A model generated the notes under the pieces. It did no database searches and was not told where the DNA came from. It worked only from the letters and a program-made list of their open reading frames with translations. Shown in pieces: positions 12,396-24,918 of a DNA stretch of 64,000 nt. The DNA lies in assembly GCA_963920665.1 (NCBI GenBank), contig OY987270.1, forward strand, positions 20,548,019 through 20,612,018, given 5' to 3'. The position numbers and the translations under genes were made by a program. Source of the stretch: Straminergon stramineum. Taxonomy: Eukaryota; Streptophyta; Bryopsida; Hypnales; Calliergonaceae. Positions within the stretch are counted from its first letter, which is position 1, and each line of letters opens with the position of its first letter.

Positions 12396-12744
12396 CATTA
12401 GATGAAATTTGAGGGCTCCAAGAGCCCGCAGGTTATCTTGAGTTCCTAAGTTGTGGGAACTTGCCACAACAACAATATGACGTGGCACAATCACTGCCAT
12501 GTCAGAAAATAATATATTTTTAATTATTTTAATTATTTTTTTTGAAAAAAATATTTTCTTAATTCAGTTTAAAGTTTATCAGTACACTTAAAAAAATTGG
12601 GGGGAATTTTTTTTTGAATTTTTTTTTCCAAAAATTTGGAAATTCAGCCCATTATGGGCTGGTTCCCAATTTTTGGCAGCACAGGGAACAATGTAGGAAA
12701 CAGCCCTGAAATGGGCTCTTAGAGCCCTCAAATGTCCCCTAATG
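12396..12744. mobile_element. Terminal-inverted-repeat element, 349 bp
   Basis: The left end reads CATTAGATGAAATTTGAGGG and the right end is nearly its complement, CCCTCAAATGTCCCCTAATG; the match continues inward through CTC(C/T)AAGAGCCC. A second copy at 24299-24569 shares both ends. No clear target-site duplication is visible and no coding sequence is present. Confidence 0.75.
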
Positions 12745-14358
12745 TACCAATTTGGTGTCCAATTGAGCTCTCATGTAAGTCATGAAATTTTACCTTTCAT
12801 TTGGCCCCTCTTTCAATTCTTGTTTTATTTTTTGTTTGTATTTTTCTTCAAATTATATTTAATTAGAATGGTAGTAGGGCGTAGTTTCTTGCAATTTGAT
12901 CACATTCAATTGTCTTCTCTACATTGAATAAAGTTTTTAGTTCCACCTTTAATTTGCAACCTAAACCTACAATGAAAATTAAATTTTAGTACCATTTCTA
13001 ACTTCAATAGCTATTAGAATCATTTTAGTTGTTTATGGTCTATTTGTAATTCTCTATAATAAAATTATTTTTGGAATTTTGATAAATTTTACCGAATCTT
13101 TTTTTTGGAGTTTTCTACAAAAGACAAATAAAACTTATACTTCTCTACACTTATTACAACCAAATAAGTATTTAATCTTCAAGCTAAAATAATGTTACCA
13201 AATCATGTTGTTGGATTTTGTAAGTACTTACAAGTCATTGTTGTTGGCATAAGAGGCCATTTACAATATGTATGATTGTATTGATAATCTAAATCATTCA
13301 ACTATTACATACATTTATAATATTAGATTTAAATATATATACTCAATATACAAACTCAAACTTTATAGAAGATCTTTATTAATTCATCTCAAGGAAAGTT
13401 TGTTTAATGTTTAATCATATTTTTGAATTAAATGTCAATTTTTTAATTTTTGTTTCAAATATGGAATATTTGGATATTTTAGAAATAATATAAAATATTG
13501 GTGTATTCTTTTTTATAATTTTAAAGGATTTTTAGAATTGAATTATAAAAATATCCTTTAGAAGTTATATTTTAGGTTGTAATAATTCATTCAACAAGAG
13601 TGCAAAAATTAAGAAATTTTGACCATATCATTATCGAAAGGATTTTTCATTCTACTTCTTATAGAATCTTATAGCATTTGGACTTGGATAAAAAAATCTA
13701 CCTTTCAATTAATTTAAATGAAAATTGGTCTCAATTTGATGAATTTTTTTCGACACTTATTTTTATGCCTAATACATTACTTGTACCATAGCATGTCCAT
13801 ACTTTGGTGAAATTTTTAATTCATCAATTTTTTGAAGCAATGTTTAAAGTGATCAAAGCATTTTGAGAGTCATTATACAACCATCTTGAAAGCATTTACA
13901 ATCCACCTAGTGGTAGACTCCAACGCTCTTTGTCAAAGAGTAATTTTAAAAAACAAATAGTGAAACTAAGAACAAATCTCTATACTATATTAGAATTGCA
14001 AAATAATTTTCAATTTTTCTAAATCAGAATTGTCCTTGCCAAGTTTCATGATGCTTTCAATTTTAAGTGAATATGAGAAAACTACATTTTAGATTAGAAC
14101 TAGATTTTCCTTGTTTTCAAGCTAAAAGCAACCAAATGTACATTCTAAGTTAAAAAGACAAATTTGGAAGTCAAAGAAGTGATTTTCCATTAAAAATTTA
14201 AGTCAACAATTCCAATTCTCCTCTTGCAACCATTACATACTTGCATGTAGATTTTTGGAATTTCTTTTGTGTAAGTTTAACCAATTTTTATCTTTTCTGC
14301 AAAATTTGGTTTATTCTTCTACTATATAGTACAATGGGAAAACTTAAAGATACAATAT
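12745..14358. other. AT-rich intergenic sequence, no gene recognised
   Basis: Very AT-rich, with short open frames only. No repeat unit, RNA gene or coding exon is recognised. Confidence 0.4.
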
Positions 14359-16359
14359 GCCTAATTGTGCCATTCAAATAATTCTGCATAATGTGGAATG
14401 TAATTACTATTTTTTTTCATGCATGACTATTATGACATTCAAGAAAGAAATCTGCGTTTACCTCAACAAACACGTCATGTAGATTTTGTTGAGGCAAATG
14501 CAGTTTTCTTCTAGTGATTCTTATACAACATCAATCAAACATACCAAATTTTAATTTCCAAAAATGAAAATTTTATTTTTGGTATATTTTTAAGTCAATT
14601 TTTATAGTTTTATATAATAATTTATTGAAAAAAATTGGTGATGAATTTTCGAATTTTGATTGCAAAGATATGTAAAAAAATATGCTTGGGTGATTGCAAG
14701 AAACACCTGCCAGTTTCGTTGCATTTTTTTTTTGGAGCACTATAACTTTTGAATTATGAATCCAATTCCAAAATCAAAAAAAAAATTTCTAGATATCTTT
14801 CTTGTTATTGTAATCCTTATTTTTCAGAAATTTTTTTAAAATCATTTTACATTTAAAAGTCAATTTTGATAATTTGTCACACTTTGACGTTTAGGGTTTT
14901 TTTATATTATTGAGTGGTTTAAATTAGTGATTTTTAGCTGAAATTTCTATGGTATATTATTTTAGTAGGCATACATGTGCCTACCAAAGGAAATCTAAAA
15001 ATTCATTATTTTATATCCTCCACATTCATGCAAATAGGCCTCTCTTGCGAGTGCAATTCTAAACAATAGAAATAGTTTTGAACTCATTGTTTTGCTCAAA
15101 TCTCATCATCAAAAAGTCCTCCCAAATGGCCAATTTTTAGTTTTCTTCAAAATTGTTTTTCCTATTTTCTACAAATTAAACGTCAAAGTATGTATTTTCC
15201 ATGATATATTTTGGGACATAGAATTCTAACAAAGAAAATACATACTTTGACGTTTTAATTTGTAGAAAATAGGAAAAACAATTTTGAAGAAAACTAAAAA
15301 TTGGCCATTTGGGAGGACTTTTTGATGATGAGATTTGAGCAAAAAAATGAGTTCAAAACTATTTCTATTGTTTAGAATTGCACTCGCAAGAGAGGCCTAT
15401 TTGCATGAATGTGGAGGATATAAAATAATGAATTTTTAGATTTCCTTTGGTAGGCACATGTATGCCTACTAAAATAATATACCATAGAAATTTCAGCTAA
15501 AAATCACTAATTTAAACCACTCAATAATATAAAAAAACCCTAAACGTCAAAGTGTGACAAATTATCAAAATTGACTTTTAAATATAAAATGATTTAAAAA
15601 AATTTCTGAAAAATAAGGATTACAATAACAAGAAAGATATCTAGAAATTTTTTTTTGGTTTTGGAATCGGATTCATAATTCAAAAATTATAGTGCTCCAA
15701 AAAAAAAACGCAACGAAACTAGCAGGTGTTTCTTGCAATCACCCGCTTATGCTCATCTTTTCTTCAGCAAGGATCTCCAAAAAAAGGTTTAGAATCTCCC
15801 CCATAAAGATTTCAATGTTGGGGTGACAATGCTCCAAATAACTATCCCCTATAGAGATCTCTATTTCAAAGAATTTCAATACAAATAGATATCTCTATAT
15901 CAATTGACTAGATTTTGGAAAGTAATTATACTATCACGCTCAAATTTACAAAATTGGTTACAATGTGAAGGACAAATAACAAAATTTAATTACAAGAAAG
16001 AGATATCTACTTTACAAATTTGGGCATGTGCCACACCAACATTGAATTCTCTATAGAGAGAATTCTCAAACTTTTTTGAAAATACTTGTTGAAAGAAAGA
16101 TGTACATGTAGATGTTTCCTGCATATCTATGCAATTACATTTAAAAAAACTCATGACCAATGTTTTTCAATCAATTATCTTGTAAAACCATGAATATGAA
16201 ATGAAATAATTCACAAAAATAGAGTTTTTTCTATTCCAAAACTGAAATTTGGATTGCTTAATTGAGATTGTGTGAGAACACAAATGATAATTACGCATGA
16301 CATAAAAATACTAATTACATTCCACATTATGCAAAATTCTTTGAATGGCACAAATAGGC
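14359..16359. mobile_element. Element of about 2.0 kb with ~75-bp inverted ends, enclosing a foldback
   Basis: The left end (14359 to about 14438) starts GCCTAATTGTGCCATTCAAA. The right end (about 16281-16359) is nearly its complement, ending TTGAATGGCACAAATAGGC. The shared stretch includes GCATAATGTGGAATGTAATTA. The large palindrome at 14688-15744 lies inside. No transposase-like frame is seen. The element ends about 1.3 kb before the start codon of the M50B-like gene. Confidence 0.6.
14688..15744. repeat. Foldback palindrome: two ~512-bp arms, 34-bp loop
   Basis: The left arm, 14688-15199, and right arm, 15234-15744, are near-perfect reverse complements around a 34-base spacer at 15200-15233. 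The arms start GGGTGATTGCAAGAAACACC and meet at ACGTCAAAGTATGTATTTTC and its complement. Differences are single bases and one-base indels. A transcript through this would fold into a very long hairpin. Confidence 0.95.
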
Positions 16360-17649
16360 TAGTCCGCTCGATTTGACTCAGTAAGTCTAATTTTGCGCCA
16401 CACTAATAAGGTAAACAGTGCGAGCGGGAGTGGAGAGGGAAGAACGTTTGACGCCCGTCATCCGGCGTTGCAGATGTTCTCCGACGAAATGCGGCCATAG
16501 CCGCGACTGCTACTGCTACGACTACTGCTGCGGGAAGAAACGCCGGAAGGAGACTGAAGCAGCGCATGCGCTCCCCGTGTGGAACTCAAGACCGAGGTCT
16601 GCCTTCTACTTCCGGTTAGTTGTTGGCTCTTCTTCAACGCCCGCGGTCTCTCTTCATTCTCCTGTTTCCCTCCCTCGCTTTATTTTTTCGTACCTTGCCG
16701 CATTTGCCTGCTCCGTCCTGCACTTCCTGTCCGATCTCGCGTTAGCTGGATCATCGAGAGCGGCCGGTGCGGGACATCGCTTTGTCACAGTTTTTTCACA
16801 GGTTTGGTTGGAGTTTGGTTGAGTTTTAGTGGAGGTTTTGGCGGCATCGCATTTTTGGAGCGATGTTTCTGCTGCAAGGTTTTTGGTCTGGCTAGTTCAC
16901 GAGAACAGTGTGTCACAATCGGGAGATTTTTAGTTCATTGATTTTCTACTTTTTTAGTTTCTTGTATTGTATTTCGTTTGTATTCTAGGTTCGAATTTTA
17001 TTTTATAGAGACCATGAGGTTTGGGAGAGGGAGTTGGATCGGTGTTGACCAGGGAGTAAGTTTTGAACGCATTTGGATCAATTCTTTTAGCTGTAGGAAT
17101 TTCTGCGAGAGGAATTAGATTATTGTTTATTTCATGTATTTGTTGTGTATTTTCGTTACGAATTTCGAGGTCTGGCGACGCGAGGTTTGGAAGAGGGAGG
17201 TAGATTGGTGTCGGCCTGGGAGTACGTGTTGAAACGTATTTCGATCGATTTTGCCGTGGTGTCAAGGAATTAGTTAGTATGGCTATCGGTTGTACTTTAT
17301 TTCCTCCGTCTGTTTCTTCGTGTTCGAGTCGTTGCTAGGATGAAGAATGTATGGTCTGTTCTGTTTATATTAGTCTCTCGTGTGCATGTTTCGCAGACGC
17401 ATTTCGAGTGGTCTATCATATGCGTTCAGATTTTCTGGATCTGTTGTACCGACTATTTGCAGAGGAGCATAATTGGTCTATTGTTGGCTACTTCGAGAGC
17501 AGTGGAAGGGGGACCTGAGTAACATAAGTGACACCAGACTTGTGAGCTTGGTTCTTGAACATTGAAAACGGTTTTTACAAACTAGATTGCAATCGTACTT
17601 CTGTGGCAAGGGAAAAGGTTAATTGCTCTTGTATTCTGGCTTGACTAAG
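16360..17649 (+). other. Promoter and leader region of the M50B-like gene
   Basis: Base composition shifts sharply here: about 16418-16800 is GC- and pyrimidine-rich, unlike the AT-rich DNA to its left. This fits a transcription start region and a 5' leader, possibly with an intron, for the gene whose first ATG I place at 17650. A 134-codon open frame beginning at 16418 has no recognisable domain and is not called. Confidence 0.5.
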
Positions 17650-20600
17650 ATGGCCGACTGGACCCTTCATAATACCTTGTCTCACAGCCAAGTTGCATTC
17701 ATTGCAACCATCGGCGCGTTTTGCTTCATCATCCTTGCTGTAAGTCTACCTCCCCTTTCTTTGCCGATGCTTTAAATTTACTCATTTTTTGAAACTATCA
17801 CATCGTGCTTGCATAACCCGGACCTAAGCAGCTCGGATCTCTTGTCGGATTGATCTTTGGTCCTATAACTTGGAGCTAATTGAATGTCTGCCCTTTTCGG
17901 CAAGACTAATGCCTAGGAATAAATTCTCCTAAACAATATTTGTGCCGGAGTGAAATCCTCGGACATACTCTGTCCTATTTTGCCGTCAATAGTAACGCTG
18001 GAGCGTTACCATCATGCTGATTCCGATGATTATACTCCCGACCAAGTTGCAGATAACTTTGAAGAGTGAAGAGATTTTCCCTTCTTGATCACAGGATGTC
18101 GGATATTGCAATCTATGAGGGGTTTAACGTTAAGGAATTTGATGTTGTGGGACTTGTCCTTCATGTCTGACTGTTCATCTCTTGTGGTTTTATACCCTGG
18201 ATCATTTTGGTAACAGTATCGCTTAGTATAGATGCAAGCGTATAGAACGCACAGAGCATAAACCTTCAATTGAAAATTTAATGACCTGTTTCTTTGACAT
18301 TTTAGGGAATGTAGACTCCACAGTTTTTATTATCTATCAGGTCGAGATGGTTTGGATCAGCTAGATTGTTTATTCAATGTTGTCATTCTGCAGTTGTGGA
18401 AGACACCGGTGCTTACGCCTTTCAAACTTATTACGGTTTTTCTTCATGAGGCAAGCCATGCCACGGCATGTAAGCTTACATGTGGTAAGGTATGTGTAGA
18501 CTTTTTTATTCCTCGTAGCCGTCAGTCTTTCAATATTTTGCCATCTGAGTGCTTCTAGCGGACCGTCTTAACGTGATTTGTAGATGCATGGGCTTGTGAC
18601 AATTTACTTTATGCGACAATTTTGTAATAGTCAGTCGGTACCGGAATCAGGGGAGTTGACTCAGGAACTTGTGGATGCGATTTGATCTTGATATGGAGTA
18701 GAGTCTGGTATGGGCAGGTTGAAGGCATGGAAGTCAATGTCGATGAAGGAGGTGTTACACGCACACGAGGTGGCAAGCAATGGTTCATCTTACCTGCTGG
18801 CTGTACGTTTTCGGGCTACCTCCATACCGTCTTTAATGAACTACTGAAACTTACTCAGTCTTCTACTTTATTATAGCTGAGTGGGATGTTATATAGTCCA
18901 GGCTCCTCTGATCACTCTGCGTGCAGTGTTAACGGATACAATCAGCCAGATTTGTTGAGTACCCCGAAGAGTGAGTGGATAGTTTGCATGCTTTGAAATG
19001 AATCAAGCTATCTCCAATCTAATTAATTTCAGAAGTAGAATGGTGGGGGTCGCTGGTGCTCCAGCATCCAGGGAACGGCCAGGCTGAATGGGGGTGCTCG
19101 ACAAGCTTCTAAAGTTTGCAGAAGGGGTTTTCTTACATGGGCACAGATCTGGGATCGTCGTTCTGGGGTATGGTTTTGATAGTTGCTTCAACGAATGGTT
19201 TGACCCTCCGTATCGCAGCTGGCCTGCTCATCGCTGCTCTTGTCGTTGTATTGGTGGTAGCAAAGAATGTAAGTTTGCCGTCCTCCTGGGTTTCCCATCT
19301 CTTACTCTATGGTTTTCTTTCGAAGAGTTCATTGCTGATAGAATCGAATCAGTCTGGATATTCAAATTTCGAACTTAGGTGAAGGTAACCGCTCTGTGTT
19401 ACCACCATGTCATGGCGAGATTTCCTGCTACGTGTAGAGGTGCATCAGAGGTTGAAGAGTGCAATCAGGGTCTTGTACTGGCAATAGTGATATTAATCAT
19501 TTCACCTGAAGGGAGTGATGAGTTTTTGCAACTCTGAAATGTCTTGTGCCAACGGGAATATTTTTCGAAAACGCCTTGTACGAATAACGCTTTAAATCAT
19601 TACTCAGGGTACCTTGAATCTTACACATAATAACAGACGTCCGTGAAAACGTAAGGGAACCTAGTATGCAATGTGCTTACGTGATAAGTGGCTCCGAGCT
19701 AATTTGTGTACTACTTTGCTCTTTGCTGATCCACGCTTCCCGATGACGGAGCCACATGCATTCCGATTGTCTTCTCTAACTTCCTATAATCATGTTATCT
19801 GTTGGCAAATGGTAGCTTCTCAGTATTGCAGTTTTTATGTCAAAGTAATATTCCAATAGTGTGAGCGTTATCTTACGATTCTAATTGTTGTCATTTGTGT
19901 GGCCCCCACTTCAGTGGTTCCTTCGCTTCTTATGCATTGGTGAGTGCCATGTTCTTCCTATTTGTATTTACAAGTCCTAGTCACGTTGTGCTTTCCTGTT
20001 TGGGCTGAATTTGGGCTTAATAGTTAGGTTTAACGTGGTCACTTCCCTGGACTTACAATTCTCAGTTTCAGCAACTCCATGGACTTTGTATACTTATCTA
20101 GTACTTCGTTTCAGGGTTTTTGGCCTTCTTGATCTTGATCTGGGTCTTACAAGAGCTCACCGTCGTCAAAATCCTCCGATACGTGATCTTATTCATGGGT
20201 ATTGTGTCTTTCAATCTATATTGCTTTGTATTACTGCCTTGTACCTTTGTAGGACGCAGCACACCTGTGCAATCTTGTAAGGAAAGTAAACATGCCATTT
20301 ATTACCTTACATGTATCCATTTTTTCTCGTGTATTCCTGAAGGTTTTAGTACCTATTGGTCTGTAGTCGGCAGCTTGAAGCGGGTCTTTATTTTTGGCCT
20401 TGTAATCTATCATTTTCTCGAGATCGAATTTCTCTCTGGCTTCATGCGACACTTTTATGCAAGCTATGCACATACTTCTTTCATGGAGAAAATTCATGCT
20501 GATCTAATTAAATGCGGCTTTAGTAGCAACTAGAGTGTTTGGGGACGTTCACTAACGTGCATGCTTGTCGACTACAGGTGTGATGAATTGTCTGTTTTCT

Positions 20601-21369
20601 ATTTATGGTACGAAAACTGAATTCAAGACCACTTTCAATTTTTTAACCATTTTGTAGTCCTGTCATTTTGTCAAACCTTTGCCATTTTGTGAGAAATGTC
20701 GTTGAAAAGTACTTCGTCGATATTTCTTTCCCCATTTTTTCAGTATGTGACCAGAATGCTGACAACTACTTGGCTTGGTTTTGGCTCAGATATTTATGAT
20801 GACCTGATCTCAAGACGAGTGAATTCAAGTGATGCAGAAAAATTTGCTGAGAGATACCCATTACCATGCTGCAATGGCTTGCTGTGGGGTATAATTTGGT
20901 TAGTGAACGTCTTGGATTCATTCTAACTTCGCTCCAGTCTCCTTTTATCTTTCTTTGTCTCTTTTCTCCACATGTGTCATCAAATGTGGTCCATCAAATG
21001 TCTGCAATGGGTGAGTGTAGGAAAATAGAGGGCCAGATTATTTGAAAGAGAAATCCTACTTGACATTTATCTGACATGTGCTATTTGCTTCCCAACGTAC
21101 ACAAATACGTGTACGTTGTCTCTTGTTCAGTTCCAACGGATACGTGGGCAACACAGATAATCACTAATTTCAAAAAGTAGGATTTTAAAGCTTTCAATCC
21201 ATCCATCAATTCAAGGTCGAGCAATGATGCGTAGACTGGTCCTCTACTAACCAAGTAATTGAAACTGGTTATGACATTGCTTCGGTGGTACATGTGCAGG
21301 GGATGTATCTCTGTTATCTTCCTTGCTGCTGCTGTGTATCTTGGACTTGTGAGCCTTTCTACTCAGTGA
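17650..21369 (+). CDS. Peptidase M50B-like multi-pass membrane protein, 9 exons
   Basis: Exons: 17650-17739, 18394-18489, 18718-18802, 19147-19268, 19915-19939, 20115-20198, 20578-20607, 20790-20898, 21300-21369. All joins keep frame and give 236 residues. The protein starts MADWTLHNTLSHSQVAF. About six or seven hydrophobic segments are visible. Residues 48-52 are HEASH, an HExxH zinc-site signature set in a hydrophobic stretch (ITVFLHEASHATACKL). PAGYLGSSFWG and YDDLISRRVNSSDAEKFAE are typical of the plant peptidase M50B-like family. I see no second M50 zinc motif such as NPDG, so protease activity is unproven. The last exon ends in hydrophobic sequence and a short tail (LVSLSTQ). Exon 5 is only 25 bp. 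Confidence 0.93.
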
Positions 21370-21989
21370 AGGACTCTTCTCTAAAGAAATTCATGTACTC
21401 TATTCTTTCTCAAGGGTTCCCAATTTTTTTCAAGTGGTAGTAATTGATGAAATAGATATGCCGTTGGTACTTTTGGCAAAATTTGCCTCTTGACTTTAGT
21501 ACGCTCATGCGTACTCAGAGTCCCTGTAGAATTCTTAAGAGAACTGCTTCAATAGAACTACTACGTCACGTGAAGTTTAATCTCGTCCTCGGAGCCTGCT
21601 TTTAGGTCTGCTAGTGTGACTGATACTCAGATTAGCTTCATACTACACCAAGTTCAATTTTCTACAGTGGCAGGGGTGTTTGCTCAAGTAGAGTGAGAAC
21701 TGGAGTTTAGGACGATACTTCAGAGCATGTTGATATAGCCTGATGAACAAATTTTCCTTACATCCACAACTGACTTGAGTGTTTTTTCATTTGGAGCAAT
21801 CTTCTGGTCGCAATACTGAAGTCTAAAAATTCCAGATGGAATTGACGCTGATGGAAATGGTAGCTTCAAAAGGAGTCATTTTGAACCTGTATTTTTAACA
21901 CGAAAACTACAGTGAAAATAATAGAACTAGAAAATCATTTCAGGTCATCAATTGGTACGCAACCCCGAAGCGTGCAGAATCTTCTCCAG
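21370..21989. other. 3' flank of the M50B-like gene
   Basis: This probably contains the 3' untranslated region. No coding exon or repeat is recognised before the dispersed repeat that starts near 21990. Confidence 0.4.
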
Positions 21990-22545
21990 AATTCACGATT
22001 TGAGAAAAAAACATTAGAAAGTGCTAGTTGGAAGAATATTTTTGAATTAGTAAACAAATAAAAGTTGTAGACTGAGTTTTAGATTCCATGGTTGAATTCA
22101 CAAATGCCATCACCAACATTTTTTATAAATTTTGAAAGGAAAATTTCAAAATTCCTTCCAAATTTGATTACAAGCAAAATATTATCATTTTTTTCAGTAC
22201 TATTTGTTGGAATGGATTTGAAATGAGGTTCTCTTGACATGGTGATTTTTGAAATTCTTGTGTTCTTACAAATTATAACCTAATTTTTGCAATTCAGGTT
22301 TTGAATTAGAGTCAATGCAATTTGGGGTTGGTCAACTACACACTTGCACATTTGAAATTTTAGAAAAATATGTACTCTAGTAATACCAAATCTAACTATT
22401 AGATAGGACAACTTGATAAAGTATCTCTACAAAATAGGATGACTTTTATCGAAGCAATAATGAGAAAGAAACAAGAATATGAATATGTTCATCATCCAAA
22501 AATTGGACATTAGAGCACTTAAGGATTAACCTTAAAAGGATGTTG
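21990..22545 (+). repeat. Dispersed repeat R1, copy 1 (uninterrupted)
   Basis: About 550 bp, homologous to 24208-25951 with its two insertions removed and to 40110-40705 in reverse. Shared blocks include CACGATTTGAG near the left end, TTTGTTGGAATGGATTTGAA, TGTACTCTAGTAA and GGATAGGACAAC-like sequence. At the position where copy 2 carries a 920-bp element, this copy reads GGACAACTTGATAAAG. Confidence 0.8.
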
Positions 22546-22691
22546 AATGATCAAATAAGCTTTTGTGAATGAATGATTTTCCTCCAATTTTTATGGCACA
22601 CAACCCTATTGATTATATATATAGTAATGTTTAAGTTATATTAGTTGTTTTTTGATTTTATGTTGGTTAGTGTGAAAAAAATTGTACATTA

Positions 22692-23657
22692 TTAACTCCT
22701 AAACATCCCAAGTGACCAAAAGTGTCCTCACATAGTTAGGAAGTCCAATTCAAAGTGTTGTAACTTTTACATCCCATGTTCAAATTTTTTTTTTAAACTT
22801 GTAGATAAGATAGAGCTCTCTCTTCTAGTTTGTGTGGTGAAATTTTCAGATCAATACAAGATCTATTATTTTTTAAAAGCCATTTGAGTTCACCAAATTC
22901 CATATATTAGGCTACAACTTTGGGCACTTGTATCTCCTTCATTCAATGTTTGTTTTTAATAAAAATTTGTTGAGTTATGTTCCCCTTGAAGTCTAGATAC
23001 CAGAAGAAAATTTTCATGTCAATCCAAATTGTTCTGAATGTTTGGAAGCAATTCAAAGTTCAAAATCTAGACATCTTTGGACTATAGTGAACTTCAGTAG
23101 CTTGTTTCTTCTACATATGGTGTCCGCTTCCAACATAAAAAAGATTGGGGAAGTTGAACATACTAGTCTAGTTTGTGTGGTTAAAATTTCATATCAATCC
23201 AAAAAGTTATGAGTGACAGAGAAGCATTTTAGTAGAAGGCAATTCAACATTAGATGTATTCTTCACAAAAAAAATTGAATTTTTTTGAAATTTCAAAGTC
23301 ATTTTGCAATCACAATTAGCCAATAGAATGAAATTTTCTTCACCAATGTCTTTGTATATTGGTTTTAATGCACTTTAAGTATGATATTTTTCCATTTGAG
23401 TAGGTTTAGATATCAAATTTCACCTCCAAATATGTTGCTAGGAAATTTGAGTACCTTTTATCAACACTAAAACATTATATTTAAGCAATCTATGTGGTCA
23501 AATGACTCCAAATTTGATTCATTTCATCTACAACAAATACACTTCAAGATTGTATAGTTGAGATTTCTATACCTTATTGACATTTAGACCTATAACACTT
23601 CAAAAAGTAATGATGTCTTTAAGCCCAAAAAACCCTTGGGCGTGCTTCAAGGATTAA
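22692..23657. mobile_element. TTAA-ended element, 966 bp (family of 32773-33742)
   Basis: It starts TTAACTCCTAAACATCCC and ends GGATTAA. It aligns along most of its length with the 970-bp element at 32773-33742: AAGTGTCCTC near the start, TCAATGTTTGTTTT, TGAGAAGCATTTTAGTAG(A/G)AGG and AACACTTCAAAA near the end. It has no long open frame. The ends are degraded. Confidence 0.65.
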
Positions 23658-24298
23658 GGGCTTATGGTGCATTCAATACTTTGAACTTTCTTTCATTTAA
23701 ATTTGATTTTGACATTCAAAATAATTTCTTTTGCTTTTGAACAAAACTAACAAAATGAAGTGTTTGAAGTAGTTTCAATTTTGTTCATTAATTTTGAAAA
23801 TTCTCTAAAAGTAATTACTTTATTGAAGTTTGAAGTAGATTCATTTCTATTCATACATTTTGAATATTCTCTAAAAATATTTATTTTATTGAAGTTCGAA
23901 GTAGAATATCAATAACCATGTTTCTAAGTAATGAGTGAAATTTCTTTGATAATATAATGTACTATACTATAATATGTTTCTATTTTTAAATTTTCAAATC
24001 TTTTAAGCATATTTTGTACTTGATATGAATTTTCTTTATTTTTTCTTTAAAATTTTATGGTAATTTTAAATTATCATTATAAAATATGAAAATATTTATT
24101 ATGTATATTAGGCATACATTCAAAACAAAACCAAAAAAATTCATTCAAAGATAGTGGAGAAATGGAGGATGTAGAGTGGTAGGTTTTAAAATCCCTAAAC
24201 CTCTACATTAATCTCTAGAATTGACGATTTGAGAAAAGTCATTATAAAGTGCTCTTTAGAAGTATATTTTGGAATTGACATACAAATAAAAGTTGTAG

Positions 24299-24569
24299 CA
24301 TTAGGGGAGATTTGAGGGATGTACATGCCTACGAGTTCCCAAGCTGCGAGGAATGTAAGGACTATGCCATTACTATAGTCTGACATGGCCGAGACCATAC
24401 CACATCAAAAAAAATTAACTTCTTTCTACATTTTTGAACTAAGAATTTATTTTTTCATTTTTTTATATTTATTTTTCAACCAACAACCAGATGTTCCCGA
24501 ACAGCGTAGGGAACAAGGAAGGGAACAACCCTGAAATGGGCATGTTGAGCCCTCAAATTTTCTCTAATG
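24299..24569. mobile_element. 271-bp copy of the CATTAG-ended element, inserted in R1
   Basis: The ends CATTAGGGGAGATTTGAGGG and CCCTCAAATTTTCTCTAATG match the 349-bp element at 12396-12744, and GGGAACAA..CCCTGAAATGGGC is shared internally. Copies 1 and 3 of R1 lack it and read through GTTGTA to AGATTC directly. Confidence 0.75.
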
Positions 24570-24918
24570 CTTTTGATTTGTAGATTCCATTTGTATAGTT
24601 AGATTGACCAATGCTATCACCAATCTTTTTTTATAAATTTTGAAAGATAAATTCCAAAATTCCTCCGAAATTTGATTATAAGCAAAATATAATCATTTTT
24701 TGAATAAAATTTGTTGGAATGGATTTGAAATGAGGTTCTCTTCATATTGTGATTTTTTGAAATTTTTGTGTTTTTAAAATCTATGAGTTCATTTTAGCAA
24801 ATCCGGTTTGGAACTAAAGTCAATGCAATTTGACCACTTCAAATACTTGCACATTTGTAATTTTAGAAAAAATTGTACTCTAGTAACACCAAATCCAACC
24901 CTTGGATAGGACAACAAC

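Noticed and set aside
16418..16941. Overlapping 134- and 120-codon plus-strand frames
   Set aside because: GC-rich leader sequence with no recognisable domain, just upstream of the M50B-like gene; two frames open at once suggests composition, not coding.
20120..20533. 137-codon plus-strand frame with hydrophobic sequence
   Set aside because: Its first part is exon 6 of the M50B-like gene; the rest is intron read-through past a good GTATTG donor.
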